Source: an uncultured Phycisphaeraceae bacterium
GTDB lineage: Bacteria > Planctomycetota > Phycisphaerae > Phycisphaerales > UBA1924
DNA: 64,000 nucleotides
NCBI GenBank assembly: GCA_937899905.1
Contig: CALCCF010000098.1
Span: 1 to 64,000, forward strand
Reading direction: 5' to 3'
Shown one piece after another: positions 26,002 through 34,969 of this stretch. A program made the position numbers and the translations under genes. Numbering within the stretch: the first letter of the stretch is position 1; each line of letters begins with the position of its first letter. Below the pieces are notes generated by a model. It was not told the origin of the DNA. It saw nothing but the letters and a program-made list of their open reading frames with translations, and did not search any database.

Positions 26002-27438
26002 ATGACGACAACGCCCGCCGAGACGAGCACGATCGAGGACCTGCGGCCGGCCATCGAGGCGGCCGGCCAAGCGCACGTGCTGTCGTTTGTCGGCGAGCTG
26101 TCGTCTGCGGAGGTTGAGGCGTTCCAGGCGCAGCTCGTATCGATCGATTGGGCAAGTCTGCCGGGGGTCATCGAGCGGTATCGCGGCGCGGCGACGGCAG
26201 AGACAACGGGCGACCTAGAGCCAGCTGTGGTGTGCTGCCCGTGCGGCACGCCGGGCGATGTCGCCGTCGATGCGAGCGAAGCGCGGGCGGCCGGGCTGGA
26301 GTTGATCCGTTCTGGCAAGGTCGCGGCGCTGACCGTCGCGGGCGGGCAGGGCACGAGGCTGGGCTTTGATGGCCCAAAGGGCACGCTGCCAATCGGGCCG
26401 GCGAGCTGTCGCACGCTCTTCGAGGTCTTCGCCGACCAGCTTTCGGCGGCCAGCGCATGGGCGGGGCGACCAATCCCCTGGCTGCTGATGACCAGCCCAC
26501 AGAACCACGGGCAGACACTTCGATTCTTCGAGGAGCGCCATTGGCTGGGGCTCGATCGCGAGCAGGTGCGCTTCTTCACCCAGGGTGTTATGCCGAGCTT
26601 CTGCCCTGAATCCGGTCGCCTGCTCCTTTCGAACAAGGGAACGCTCGCCACAAACCCAGACGGTCACGGCGGCGTGGTGCGGGCGTTGGTGGGCAGCGGC
26701 GAGCTCGAGTGGCTCGAGCGCCGGGGCGTGGAACACCTCAGCTACTTCCAGGTCGACAACCCGCTTGTGCCACCGGTCGACCCGGTGTTCCTTGGCGCGC
26801 ACATCGGTGCCGGTGGCGCGCCAAGCTCGGGTCAGTTCTCGAGCAAGATGGTCGCCAAGGCCGACGCGAGCGAGAAGGTCGGCGTGTTCGCGCGGCGAAA
26901 CGGACAGACGAGCGTCGTGGAGTATTCCGACCTGCCAGCGGATGTTGCCCGATCCACCGATGAGCATGGTCGCTTGCGATTCGAGGCCGGCTCGATCGCC
27001 ATCCACGCCGCGTCGGTCGCGTTCTTGCGATCGATCGATGAGGCCGGCGAGTCGGCCCTGCCATTCCATCGCGCGTTCAAGAAGGTGCCGCATGTTGACT
27101 TGGCATCGGGCGAACGGATCGAGCCAAGCGAGCCCAACGCGGTGAAGCTCGAGCGATTCGTATTTGACGCCATCCCGGTGGCCGACGAACCGATGGTGAT
27201 GCGCGTGGCCCGCGAGCGCGAATTTGCCCCGACGAAGAACGCCACCGGCGTGGACAGCGTCGAGAGCGCGAAGAAGTTGCAGCACGATCGGGCGGCAGCG
27301 TGGCTTACCGAGCGAGGCCAGGCGTGCCCAGATGGCTGCACGCTGGAGCTTTCGGGCGAGGCGGCATGGGCTGACTGTGCGGAGCTCGAGTACACGCCGC
27401 GGACCACGCCCGAGGCCGGCTCGAGCGCGGTGCTGTAG
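26002..27438 (+). CDS. UDP-sugar pyrophosphorylase (UDPGP type 1 family)
   Basis: This 478-residue cytoplasmic enzyme couples UTP with a sugar-1-phosphate. The nucleotide-binding loop VAGGQGTRLG is at about 113-122, followed by GFDGPKGTLPIGP, which is characteristic of the eukaryotic-type UAP1/AGX family rather than bacterial GalU or GlmU. YFQVDNPLVPPVDPVFLG and the metal/sugar site further on are intact. N-acetylglucosamine-1-phosphate is the commonest substrate of this subfamily, but glucose or galactose cannot be excluded. Its stop overlaps the GTG of the next gene by one base, so the two are coupled. Confidence 0.85.
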   Translation: MTTTPAETSTIEDLRPAIEAAGQAHVLSFVGELSSAEVEAFQAQLVSIDWASLPGVIERYRGAATAETTGDLEPAVVCCPCGTPGDVAVDASEARAAGLELIRSGKVAALTVAGGQGTRLGFDGPKGTLPIGPASCRTLFEVFADQLSAASAWAGRPIPWLLMTSPQNHGQTLRFFEERHWLGLDREQVRFFTQGVMPSFCPESGRLLLSNKGTLATNPDGHGGVVRALVGSGELEWLERRGVEHLSYFQVDNPLVPPVDPVFLGAHIGAGGAPSSGQFSSKMVAKADASEKVGVFARRNGQTSVVEYSDLPADVARSTDEHGRLRFEAGSIAIHAASVAFLRSIDEAGESALPFHRAFKKVPHVDLASGERIEPSEPNAVKLERFVFDAIPVADEPMVMRVAREREFAPTKNATGVDSVESAKKLQHDRAAAWLTERGQACPDGCTLELSGEAAWADCAELEYTPRTTPEAGSSAVL

Positions 27439-28280
27439 TGGCTGGTGCTGCCCAATACCCCGGATCGGCGTTGCGCCTCGCGCGCGCGCTCGACGAGCGG
27501 ACCAAGCGTGAGACGCTGGCCGGTGATGTGCCCGCACTCATCGCGCACCCGGACTGGGAAACACCCTCGCCGCTCGTGCTCTGGATGCACGGCCGCACCA
27601 GCCGCAAAGAGATCGACTCGGGCCGGTATTTGCGACTGATCCGCGCTGGCATCGCGGTGTGCGCCATCGATCTACCTGGCCATGGCGATCGCTACGAGCA
27701 ACGCTTGCAGGAGCCGCAGGGGACAGTCGATCTGATCGCGAACGCCCGGCCCGAGGTCGACGCCGTTCTTGAATCGCTGCTCGACGGACCGCACCGGGCC
27801 GTGCTCGATCGCGATCGTCTGGGCATCGGCGGGATTTCGGCAGGCGGCATGGTCACGCTGCGTCGGTTGTGCGCCCCGCACGGCTTTTCGTGTGCGGTTG
27901 TCGAGGCCACTACCGGATGGCTCGAGGGCCTGTACTTCCCGGAGCAAGCCGATCAGCGGCGTTGGCCTGTCGAGCACCCGCGAGAAGCCGTGGAGGCCAT
28001 TGACCCGATGGCGCACCTGGACGGCTTCGAGCCGCTGCCGGTGCTCGCCCTGCACAGCGAGGCCGACGAGTTGGTGCCGTTCCAGGTGCAGGCGCGGTTC
28101 ATCGATCGGCTGCGCGAGCACTACCAGGCTCGTGGTGCCGATCCGGAGATGGTCGAATTGGTTACGTGGCCCGAGACCGGAGCACCCCAGGAGCATCTGG
28201 GATTCGGTCGGCATTCCAACGAGGCCAAGAACCGCGTCGTTGAGTTCTACTCGCGGCATCTCATCGGTGCGCACGCGTGA
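27438..28280 (+). CDS. Alpha/beta-hydrolase, prolyl-oligopeptidase-like (esterase)
   Basis: The 280-residue protein starts at a GTG that shares a base with the preceding stop. The oxyanion region WMHGRTSRKEID is followed by IDLPGHGDR. The nucleophile elbow is GISAGG, the acid is probably in HSEADELVPF, and the histidine in PQEHLGFGRH is a likely third member. The family includes carboxylesterases and acyl-hydrolases; no substrate is evident. The 3' end overlaps the MFS gene by 4 bases. Confidence 0.75.
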   Translation: MAGAAQYPGSALRLARALDERTKRETLAGDVPALIAHPDWETPSPLVLWMHGRTSRKEIDSGRYLRLIRAGIAVCAIDLPGHGDRYEQRLQEPQGTVDLIANARPEVDAVLESLLDGPHRAVLDRDRLGIGGISAGGMVTLRRLCAPHGFSCAVVEATTGWLEGLYFPEQADQRRWPVEHPREAVEAIDPMAHLDGFEPLPVLALHSEADELVPFQVQARFIDRLREHYQARGADPEMVELVTWPETGAPQEHLGFGRHSNEAKNRVVEFYSRHLIGAHA

Positions 28281-29725
28281 AGCTCAATCCGTTCCATGGC
28301 CTGCCCAACCCGCGCGAGGTGTGGGCCTGGGGCATGTTCGACTTCGCCAACCAGAGCTTCACGCTGTTGATCATTACGCTGCTATTTAGCGTGTATGTGA
28401 CGCGGGTGGTCGTTCCGCAGCCGGTCGTCGATCCCGCGATCGCCGAGCAGATCGCACTCATCCAGGCCAACGAACTCGCCAAGGAGCAGGCGCCGCAGGA
28501 CGTTCAGGACGCGCTCGTGCAAGCCCAAGCCGCCGAAGCACGCGGTAAGTTCGTGTGGTCGCTCATGCAGGGATCATCGCTGCTTGTCGTCGTGATGCTC
28601 AGCCCGTTCGTTGGCGCATGGGCCGACATCCGTGGCAAACGCAAGATGCTGCTCATGGGAACGGGTGTCGCGTGCGGCGTGCTGACGTGCTCGCTCGGAT
28701 TCGTCGGGCCGGGCATGGTCATACTCGCTGCGAGCCTCTACATACCCGCCAACATCTGCTACCAGATCGGCGAGAACTTCCTGGCATCGTTCCTCCCCGA
28801 TGTCTGCTCGCGGCGCACTATCGGCCGGGTCAGCGCGATCGGCTGGACGATGGGCTATGTCGGCGCACTCTCGTTGCTGGCGATCGTGGTCACGGCGATG
28901 CTCGTCTTCGGCTTGAAAGACCCCACGCATTGGCGGGCGTTCTTTGTGTTCGCCGGCGTGTGGTTCCTGCTCGGGATCATCGCGCCCGGCGTGATCCTGC
29001 GGAAGGACCAGGCTCCATCAAGCCGGACGGAGCGGCCGCTGCGTGAGGCGGCGCGCCGCGTGCGCCGGACGCTTGCTGGCGCGAGCGAATTCGGCCAGCT
29101 GCGGCGATTCCTCATCGCGTTCCTTGTGTATGGGTTCGGCGTGCAGACGTTCATCGCGTTCGCGGCGATCATCGCGCAGGACTTCAACTTTACCGACGTG
29201 CTGCTCGTTGCTTTTACCGCGCAGCTGACGATCACGGCGGGCATCGCGGCCGTGGTGACGAGCACGTTCCAGGACCGCGTGGGTGCGAAGGCGACGGTGC
29301 TGTTCTACCTGTGCGTGTGGGTGGTCAGTTGCCTGGCGATGGTGGCGATGAGTGTCATCTGGCCGCACGGTGGCCCGCAGTGGCCGGTGTGGGTCGTGGG
29401 CAACGGTTTGGGATTTGCGCTCGGTGGCATCGGCACGGCGTCGCGATCCATGGTGGGCCGACTCACGCCCGGGCACCGGACGGCCGAGTTCTTCGGCCTC
29501 TGGGGCATGGTGTACAAGTTCGCGGGGGCTCTCGGCGTGCTGGGCTTCGGGGCGGTGGCACGATTCGCCGGTGAGACCGCGTCTTTGGTGCTGCTGGCGT
29601 GCTTCTTCGCGGGCGGCTTGATTCTGATCCTGCGGGTCAACGAGACGCAGGGCGTTCGGCAAGCCCGGCGGGCCGAGCGGCTGCACGCGGCCGAGGTTCG
29701 TACGCTCGCGCAGGCTGGCGACTGA
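28277..29725 (+). CDS. MFS-type transporter (UMF1/Atg22-like)
   Basis: The 482-residue polytopic membrane protein starts at a GTG that overlaps the hydrolase stop (GTGA). MFDFANQSFTLLI near the N-terminus is typical of the UMF1/Atg22-like MFS branch. About 12 membrane helices can be drawn, and the MFS loop motif is seen as GAWADIRGKRKML. A charged helical insertion (residues about 50-90) lies between helices 1 and 2, rich in Gln and Ala. The substrate is unknown; its position in an operon with a pyrophosphorylase and a hydrolase hints at a small organic solute. Confidence 0.8.
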   Translation: MKLNPFHGLPNPREVWAWGMFDFANQSFTLLIITLLFSVYVTRVVVPQPVVDPAIAEQIALIQANELAKEQAPQDVQDALVQAQAAEARGKFVWSLMQGSSLLVVVMLSPFVGAWADIRGKRKMLLMGTGVACGVLTCSLGFVGPGMVILAASLYIPANICYQIGENFLASFLPDVCSRRTIGRVSAIGWTMGYVGALSLLAIVVTAMLVFGLKDPTHWRAFFVFAGVWFLLGIIAPGVILRKDQAPSSRTERPLREAARRVRRTLAGASEFGQLRRFLIAFLVYGFGVQTFIAFAAIIAQDFNFTDVLLVAFTAQLTITAGIAAVVTSTFQDRVGAKATVLFYLCVWVVSCLAMVAMSVIWPHGGPQWPVWVVGNGLGFALGGIGTASRSMVGRLTPGHRTAEFFGLWGMVYKFAGALGVLGFGAVARFAGETASLVLLACFFAGGLILILRVNETQGVRQARRAERLHAAEVRTLAQAGD

Positions 29726-29784
29726 GCCCAAGGCTACGGGAAACCACGCAGTTATATCCGGGAAATGCCTCCCTATGCTGCGGT

Positions 29785-32700
29785 ATGAACAGATCTGTGT
29801 GCATGGCCGCGCGCCGCGCGGTGGTTGTTGGGCTCGCGCTGTTGCTTGGTTCGAGCGCGTTCGCACAGCCCTCGAGCCAATCGACAAGCGACTCGCCGCT
29901 GGTAGACCGCCCCAACGGACCAAAGCGGGCCGAGGTCGAGAGGTTCGCGCTCGTCGGCGGCACCATCCACGCCGCGGCGGGCCAAGAGCCGTTCGAGGGC
30001 ACCGTCTACATCGAGGGCGGCCGGATCACGCTGGTCGATCGCATTGGGGGCGAGCCGCCGGCTGGCTTCGCGATCATCGATGCCACCGACCTGCACCTGT
30101 ACCCGGCGTTCGTTGAGGCCTTTTACGAGGTCGGTGCGCCGGCACCCGGTTCGCCCGGCTCACCGGGCACGCACTGGAACCCGCTTGTAACACCGCAACG
30201 CAGCGCGCTCGATGCAACATGGCCGGACGAGGGCGCGCGCAGCGGTTTGCGCAAGCTCGGGTTTGGCGTGGTCGCGATCGCGCCCGACGGGGGCATCTTC
30301 CGCGGCTCGAACGCGGTGATCTCGCTGGCCGAGCCGAGTGACGACGCCAGCGGGCATCGCCCTCTCGTGCTGCGTGATCGGGTCGGGCAGGTCATGGCCT
30401 TTGAGAGCAGCGGCTGGGGAAGCAATCGTCAGTATCCCACGAGCCAGATGGGGTCGATCGCGCTCGTTCGGCAGACACTTCTGGACGCCCGATGGCAGTC
30501 TCGGCAAGAGGGCATCGCGTCCAACGCGTTGACGCCCCTCGAGGACGAGGGGGTCGCGCTGTGGTTCGATGTACCGACAGAGCTCGAGGCCATCCGTGCG
30601 TCGTCCATGGCGCGCGAGTTTGGCCGCTCCGCCGTGATCGTCGGCAGCGGCACCGAGTACCAGCGGCTCGACGCGCTGCGACGCGAGGCCGACCAGGGTG
30701 ATCTGACGCTCGTGGTCCCGTTGAGATTCCCCAAGGCCCCGCGCGTGAAGTCGCTCGCGGAATCCGAGGCGATCGACCTTGGCACGCTCATGGCCTGGGA
30801 GCAGGCACCGACCAATCTCCGGCGTGTTCAGGCCGCCGGCTTCGATCTGGTGCTGACGACGAGCAAGCTTCCGAGCGGCATCGGCGGTCGAAGCGGCTTC
30901 CACGGCCACCTGCGGACCGCCATCGAGCACGGCTTCGACGAGCAGGACGCGCTCGCGGCGCTCACCACTCGGCCGGCCGCGCTGCTTGGCATCGAAGACC
31001 ACGTCGGAACGATCGAGCCCGGCAAGCTCGGCAACCTGATCGTCACGACGGGCCCAATCTTCGACAAGGACACGACCATCCTGGATGTCTGGATCGAGGG
31101 CCACCGCCACGAGATCGGCCAGCCAGAGGCCGAGAGCCTCGAGGGCATGTGGGAGCTCACGCTGGCCGGCCGTTTTCGGCTCGACCTGGATATCGACGCG
31201 AAGGGCAAGGGCGTGATGTCCGACCCGGGCATGGAAGTGGCCGAGGGCGAAGAGGCCCCCACTACAAAGGCCACGCTCGACCGCACGCTCGACACGCTCA
31301 CCGTGAACTTCGATCATGAGCCGTTCGGCATGCCCGGCGTGTTCACGCTCACGGGGACTGTGACCGGCGACGAGATTGTCGGTGTGGGCGCTCGGCCCGA
31401 TGGTGTTGCGTTCGAATTCACGGGCGCGAGAATGGCGCCTGAAGAAGAGGTCGAAGAAGATTCAACGGACGAGGACGCGACCGAAGACGACGACGATGGC
31501 CCGCCGGAAGACCTTGGCGGCTATCCCTTCGGCCCGTACTCGGTCGCGCAAATCCCCGAGCAAGAGACGCTCGTGATCACCAACGCCACAGTCTGGACCG
31601 TGAGCGATGCGGGCACGATCGTCGGTGGCTGGGTTGCTGTCGCCGACGGGCGCATCGTCGGTGTTGGTGAGGGCTCGCCACCGATGCTCGAGGGTGTTCG
31701 CGTCATCGACGCGCAGGGTCGGCACGTGACGCCCGGGCTCATCGACGCGCACAGCCACACCGGCACGTGGAGCGGCGGCACCAACGAGGCCGGACAAGCC
31801 GTCACCGCCGAGGTTCGCATGGGCGACACGACCGACCCGGACCCGGTCAATTGGTATCGCCAGCTGGCCGGCGGCGTGACGACCGTCAACACGCTGCATG
31901 GCTCGGCCAACCCGATCGGCGGTCAGAACGTCATCCAGAAGGTCCGCTGGGGTGCCGTGCATCCGACGGACATGCACTTCGAGGACGCGCGCCCGGGCAT
32001 CAAGTTCGCGTTGGGCGAGAACGTCAAGCAGAGTAACTGGGGCGATCGCTTCACGACCCGTTATCCGCAGACGCGCATGGGCGTGGAGACGATCATCCGC
32101 GATCGGTTCATCGCCGCCCGCGAGTATGCGGCGAATGGCATGAAGACGCCAACAGGCCGGACCGACCTCGAGCTCGAAGCGCTCGCCGAGATCCTCGCGG
32201 GCGATCGGCTGATCCACTGCCACAGCTACCGGCAGGACGAGATCCTGATGCTGTGCCGCGTTGCCGAGGAGTTTGGCTTCAAGATCGGAACGTTCCAGCA
32301 CGGGCTGGAGTGTTACAAAGTCGCCGAGGCGGTGAGGGAGCACGCGATCGGCGCGAGCATCTTCAGCGATTGGTGGGCGTTCAAGGTCGAGGTGCAGGAC
32401 GCGATCCCTTATGGTGGGCCGATCTTGCACGCGGCTGGAGTCAACGTCAGCTTCAACAGCGATAGCGACGAGCTTGCGCGACGCATGAACATCGAGGCGG
32501 CCAAGGCCATCAAGTACGGCGGTCTCTCGCCCGAAGAGGCCATCCGCTTCATCACGATCAACCCGGCGATCCAGCTGGCGATCGACGATCGCGTCGGCTC
32601 GATCGAGGCCGGCAAGGATGCGGACCTCGTGATCTGGAGCGGCAACCCGCTCTCGACGATGTCGCGTTGCGAGCATGTGTTCATCGACGGCCGCGAGTAC

Positions 32701-32997
32701 TTCTCGCTAGAGACGGACATGGCCCACCGCGAACGCATCGCCAGCGAACGCGAGCGACTGATCCAGAAGCTCATGCGCGAGCAGGCCAAGCTGCCCGAAC
32801 GCGAGGTTGGAGCTGGCACCGACGACGCCGAAGAGCGGCCACGCGACCCACACGGCGTGGACGGCCCGACCCGCCTGGGCGTCTACGCGTGGTTCTATGG
32901 GCACGACGGCCGCATGGCCGCCGGAGCGAGCATGTGCGGCGCGTGCGGCGTGCTGCCGGCCGAGTATCTCGAGATGATCCAGCAGGAGGGCCGCTGA
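29785..32997 (+). CDS. Exported double amidohydrolase-family protein
   Basis: The 1070-residue product starts at the ATG at 29785 with a signal peptide of about 26 residues (LALLLGSSAFA before QPSS). It contains two amidohydrolase (imidazolonepropionase/dihydroorotase-like) units. The first (about 45-450) has the composite beta-domain but no HxH metal motif. A lipocalin-like section and an acidic run near 553-575 follow. The second unit has H656 and H658 in DAHSHTG, further ligands in HCHSYR (811, 813) and FQHGLE, and an aspartate in NSDSDE, so it is the catalytic half. The next gene overlaps its stop by one base. Confidence 0.82.
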   Translation: MNRSVCMAARRAVVVGLALLLGSSAFAQPSSQSTSDSPLVDRPNGPKRAEVERFALVGGTIHAAAGQEPFEGTVYIEGGRITLVDRIGGEPPAGFAIIDATDLHLYPAFVEAFYEVGAPAPGSPGSPGTHWNPLVTPQRSALDATWPDEGARSGLRKLGFGVVAIAPDGGIFRGSNAVISLAEPSDDASGHRPLVLRDRVGQVMAFESSGWGSNRQYPTSQMGSIALVRQTLLDARWQSRQEGIASNALTPLEDEGVALWFDVPTELEAIRASSMAREFGRSAVIVGSGTEYQRLDALRREADQGDLTLVVPLRFPKAPRVKSLAESEAIDLGTLMAWEQAPTNLRRVQAAGFDLVLTTSKLPSGIGGRSGFHGHLRTAIEHGFDEQDALAALTTRPAALLGIEDHVGTIEPGKLGNLIVTTGPIFDKDTTILDVWIEGHRHEIGQPEAESLEGMWELTLAGRFRLDLDIDAKGKGVMSDPGMEVAEGEEAPTTKATLDRTLDTLTVNFDHEPFGMPGVFTLTGTVTGDEIVGVGARPDGVAFEFTGARMAPEEEVEEDSTDEDATEDDDDGPPEDLGGYPFGPYSVAQIPEQETLVITNATVWTVSDAGTIVGGWVAVADGRIVGVGEGSPPMLEGVRVIDAQGRHVTPGLIDAHSHTGTWSGGTNEAGQAVTAEVRMGDTTDPDPVNWYRQLAGGVTTVNTLHGSANPIGGQNVIQKVRWGAVHPTDMHFEDARPGIKFALGENVKQSNWGDRFTTRYPQTRMGVETIIRDRFIAAREYAANGMKTPTGRTDLELEALAEILAGDRLIHCHSYRQDEILMLCRVAEEFGFKIGTFQHGLECYKVAEAVREHAIGASIFSDWWAFKVEVQDAIPYGGPILHAAGVNVSFNSDSDELARRMNIEAAKAIKYGGLSPEEAIRFITINPAIQLAIDDRVGSIEAGKDADLVIWSGNPLSTMSRCEHVFIDGREYFSLETDMAHRERIASERERLIQKLMREQAKLPEREVGAGTDDAEERPRDPHGVDGPTRLGVYAWFYGHDGRMAAGASMCGACGVLPAEYLEMIQQEGR

Positions 32998-34340
32998 TGC
33001 GCATTGCCACTGCACTTTCCGTTTCGCTCTTGGCCGCTGCGTCCGCGTTCGCTCAGGACCTGACGCCCCGCGGCGAGGTACCCGACCACCCAATCGCGAT
33101 CACCGGCGCGACGATCCACACGATGGTCGAGGGTGCGGACCCGATCGAGGGCGGCTATGTCCTGTTTGAGGACGGCCGCATCACCGACATCGGACAGGGT
33201 GATCGCATGTTCATCGCCACGACGCGCATCATCGATGGCGCCGGCATGCACGTGTATCCGGGCCTGATCGCCGCCGGCACGAGGCTGGGACTCGCCGAGA
33301 TCGGCGCCGTACGCGCTATGCGGGACTTCGCCGAGGTCGGAAGCATCAAGCCCGAAGTACGCGCCGTCGTCGCGGTAAATCCCGATTCGACGCTGCTCCC
33401 CGTCGCGCGTACCAACGGCATCCTGCTCGTCGGCACGTTCCCGTCGGGCGGGCTCGTGAGCGGCCAGGCGGGCGTCATCCGGCTCGATGGCTGGACATGG
33501 GAAGATATGACAGCGAACGCGAATGCCGGCATCGTGATGAGCTGGCCCAGCGTTCGGCAGGGCTACCGCGCGTTCGGCGGCGGCCAGCCGCTCACCGAGG
33601 CCGCGGTTCGCCAGCGTCTTGAAGCGATCGATCGGCTGTTCGATACCGCCGAGGCGTACCGCGACGCTCGCGCTGCCGACCCGAGCACGCTGATCGACCT
33701 CCGGCTCGAGGCGATGCTGGACCTGTTGCCCGGTGTCGAGGACCAGAAGCCGCTCATCATCACCGCCGACGACGTCGAGCGCATCCAGTCGGCGGTCACC
33801 TGGGCGGCTGGCCGAGGGCTCAAGGTCATTATCCGCGGCGGCCGCGATGCACCCATGCTCGCCGAACTGCTCAAGAAGCACGACGTTCCGGTGATCGTTC
33901 GTGGCGTTCACGCCTTCCCCAGGCGCAACGACAGCCCCGTCGATGAAGCGTTCACTCTGCCGGCTCGCCTTGATGCCACCGGCGTGCGCTGGTGCCTTGC
34001 GCCGCGAGACGTCGACGAGCACGTGCGCAATCTGCCGTACGAGGCCGCGTTGGCGGTGGCGTATGGTCGCGGCTTGGGGTTCGACGAGACCGATGCCATG
34101 GCGGCCATCACGCGGAGTGCGGCGGACATCTTGGGTATCGGCGATGATTACGGCACGCTGGAGGTCGGCAAGAGCGCCACACTCCTGCTCACCGACGGTA
34201 CGCCACTGGAGATGACCACCCGGCTCGATGCGGCGTTCATCGATGGTGCACGGGTCGACCTGAGCAACAAGCAGACCGTGCTGCGGGACAAGTACACCGA
34301 GAAGTACCACCGCCAAGGTCTGATCGAGCGGGACAATTGA
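32997..34340 (+). CDS. Exported amidohydrolase-family protein without HxH motif
   Basis: The 447-residue product starts in the stop codon of the previous gene (TGATG). A signal peptide ends near ASAFA before QDL. The fold is amidohydrolase-like: IAITGATIHTMVEGADPIEGG, an HVYPGLIAAGTRLG segment where active enzymes have PGLIDAHTH, and a C-terminal LGIGDDYGTLEVGKSATLLL region. The metal-binding HxH is absent. It resembles the N-terminal half of its neighbour and may form a complex with it. Its own activity is doubtful. Confidence 0.75.
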   Translation: MRIATALSVSLLAAASAFAQDLTPRGEVPDHPIAITGATIHTMVEGADPIEGGYVLFEDGRITDIGQGDRMFIATTRIIDGAGMHVYPGLIAAGTRLGLAEIGAVRAMRDFAEVGSIKPEVRAVVAVNPDSTLLPVARTNGILLVGTFPSGGLVSGQAGVIRLDGWTWEDMTANANAGIVMSWPSVRQGYRAFGGGQPLTEAAVRQRLEAIDRLFDTAEAYRDARAADPSTLIDLRLEAMLDLLPGVEDQKPLIITADDVERIQSAVTWAAGRGLKVIIRGGRDAPMLAELLKKHDVPVIVRGVHAFPRRNDSPVDEAFTLPARLDATGVRWCLAPRDVDEHVRNLPYEAALAVAYGRGLGFDETDAMAAITRSAADILGIGDDYGTLEVGKSATLLLTDGTPLEMTTRLDAAFIDGARVDLSNKQTVLRDKYTEKYHRQGLIERDN

Positions 34341-34362
34341 GCCCAATGGTGTGCCACCAGCG

Positions 34363-34950
34363 TCACCCAGGGGCGAGGACGAAGTCGTTGCTGGCCACCA
34401 TGGTCTCGCGTTCGCCCGTCGTGAGTTCATGCACGACACGAAGCGTGAGCTCGCCGGCGGAGGTTCGGTATGCCTCGTCGGGCTGGTCCTTCTTGCTCTC
34501 CAGTTCGGCGAGCGAACGCTGGAGCCATTCGGGCATGGCCGATTCGGGAACTTCGAGGACGTACGTCCGGGTCACGGGGTCGTAATGCCTGCGGTTCGAG
34601 GCCAGGTCGTTGAGGTTGATCTCTTCCCACGCGACGGGCTCGATGCGCCTGCCCTCCCACTGCCCATTGGCGAACAGCTGCACCTGCACGCGGCCGAGCC
34701 CCTTGACCTCGTCGTTCCAGGCGTCGACGAAGAAGAAGTGCACTCGCAGCCGCCATCGGCCGTCGCGATCGGTGCTCGCCCGCGTGAGCGGGTGGATGAC
34801 CACGCGATTCGGCACGAACGGATAGTCCGGGGACTCCTTAGCCCACAGGCCGTCGGTCCAGTGAGACTTGGGATGCGGAGCGCAGCCAAGCCCAACGACC
34901 GCACAGGTGATCATCATGGCTAGCACAGAGACGAGGCGGCCAACGCTCAT
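34363..34950 (-). CDS. Predicted lipoprotein of unknown function
   Basis: The 195-residue product uses the ATG at 34950; longer in-frame ATGs (to 34989) add a poor N-terminus. A lipoprotein signal is readable as MMITCAVVGLGC, with Cys near residue 23, then APHPKSHW. The mature part is a mixed domain with FFFVDAWNDEVKGLGRVQVQLF and ASNDFVLAPG, reminiscent of small beta-sandwich proteins, but no family is recognised. The gene is convergent with the amidohydrolase gene and overlaps the 5' region of the divergent class V aminotransferase. Confidence 0.6.
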   Translation of the reverse strand: MSVGRLVSVLAMMITCAVVGLGCAPHPKSHWTDGLWAKESPDYPFVPNRVVIHPLTRASTDRDGRWRLRVHFFFVDAWNDEVKGLGRVQVQLFANGQWEGRRIEPVAWEEINLNDLASNRRHYDPVTRTYVLEVPESAMPEWLQRSLAELESKKDQPDEAYRTSAGELTLRVVHELTTGERETMVASNDFVLAPG

Positions 34951-34969
34951 GACGCAACCATACCCGCGC

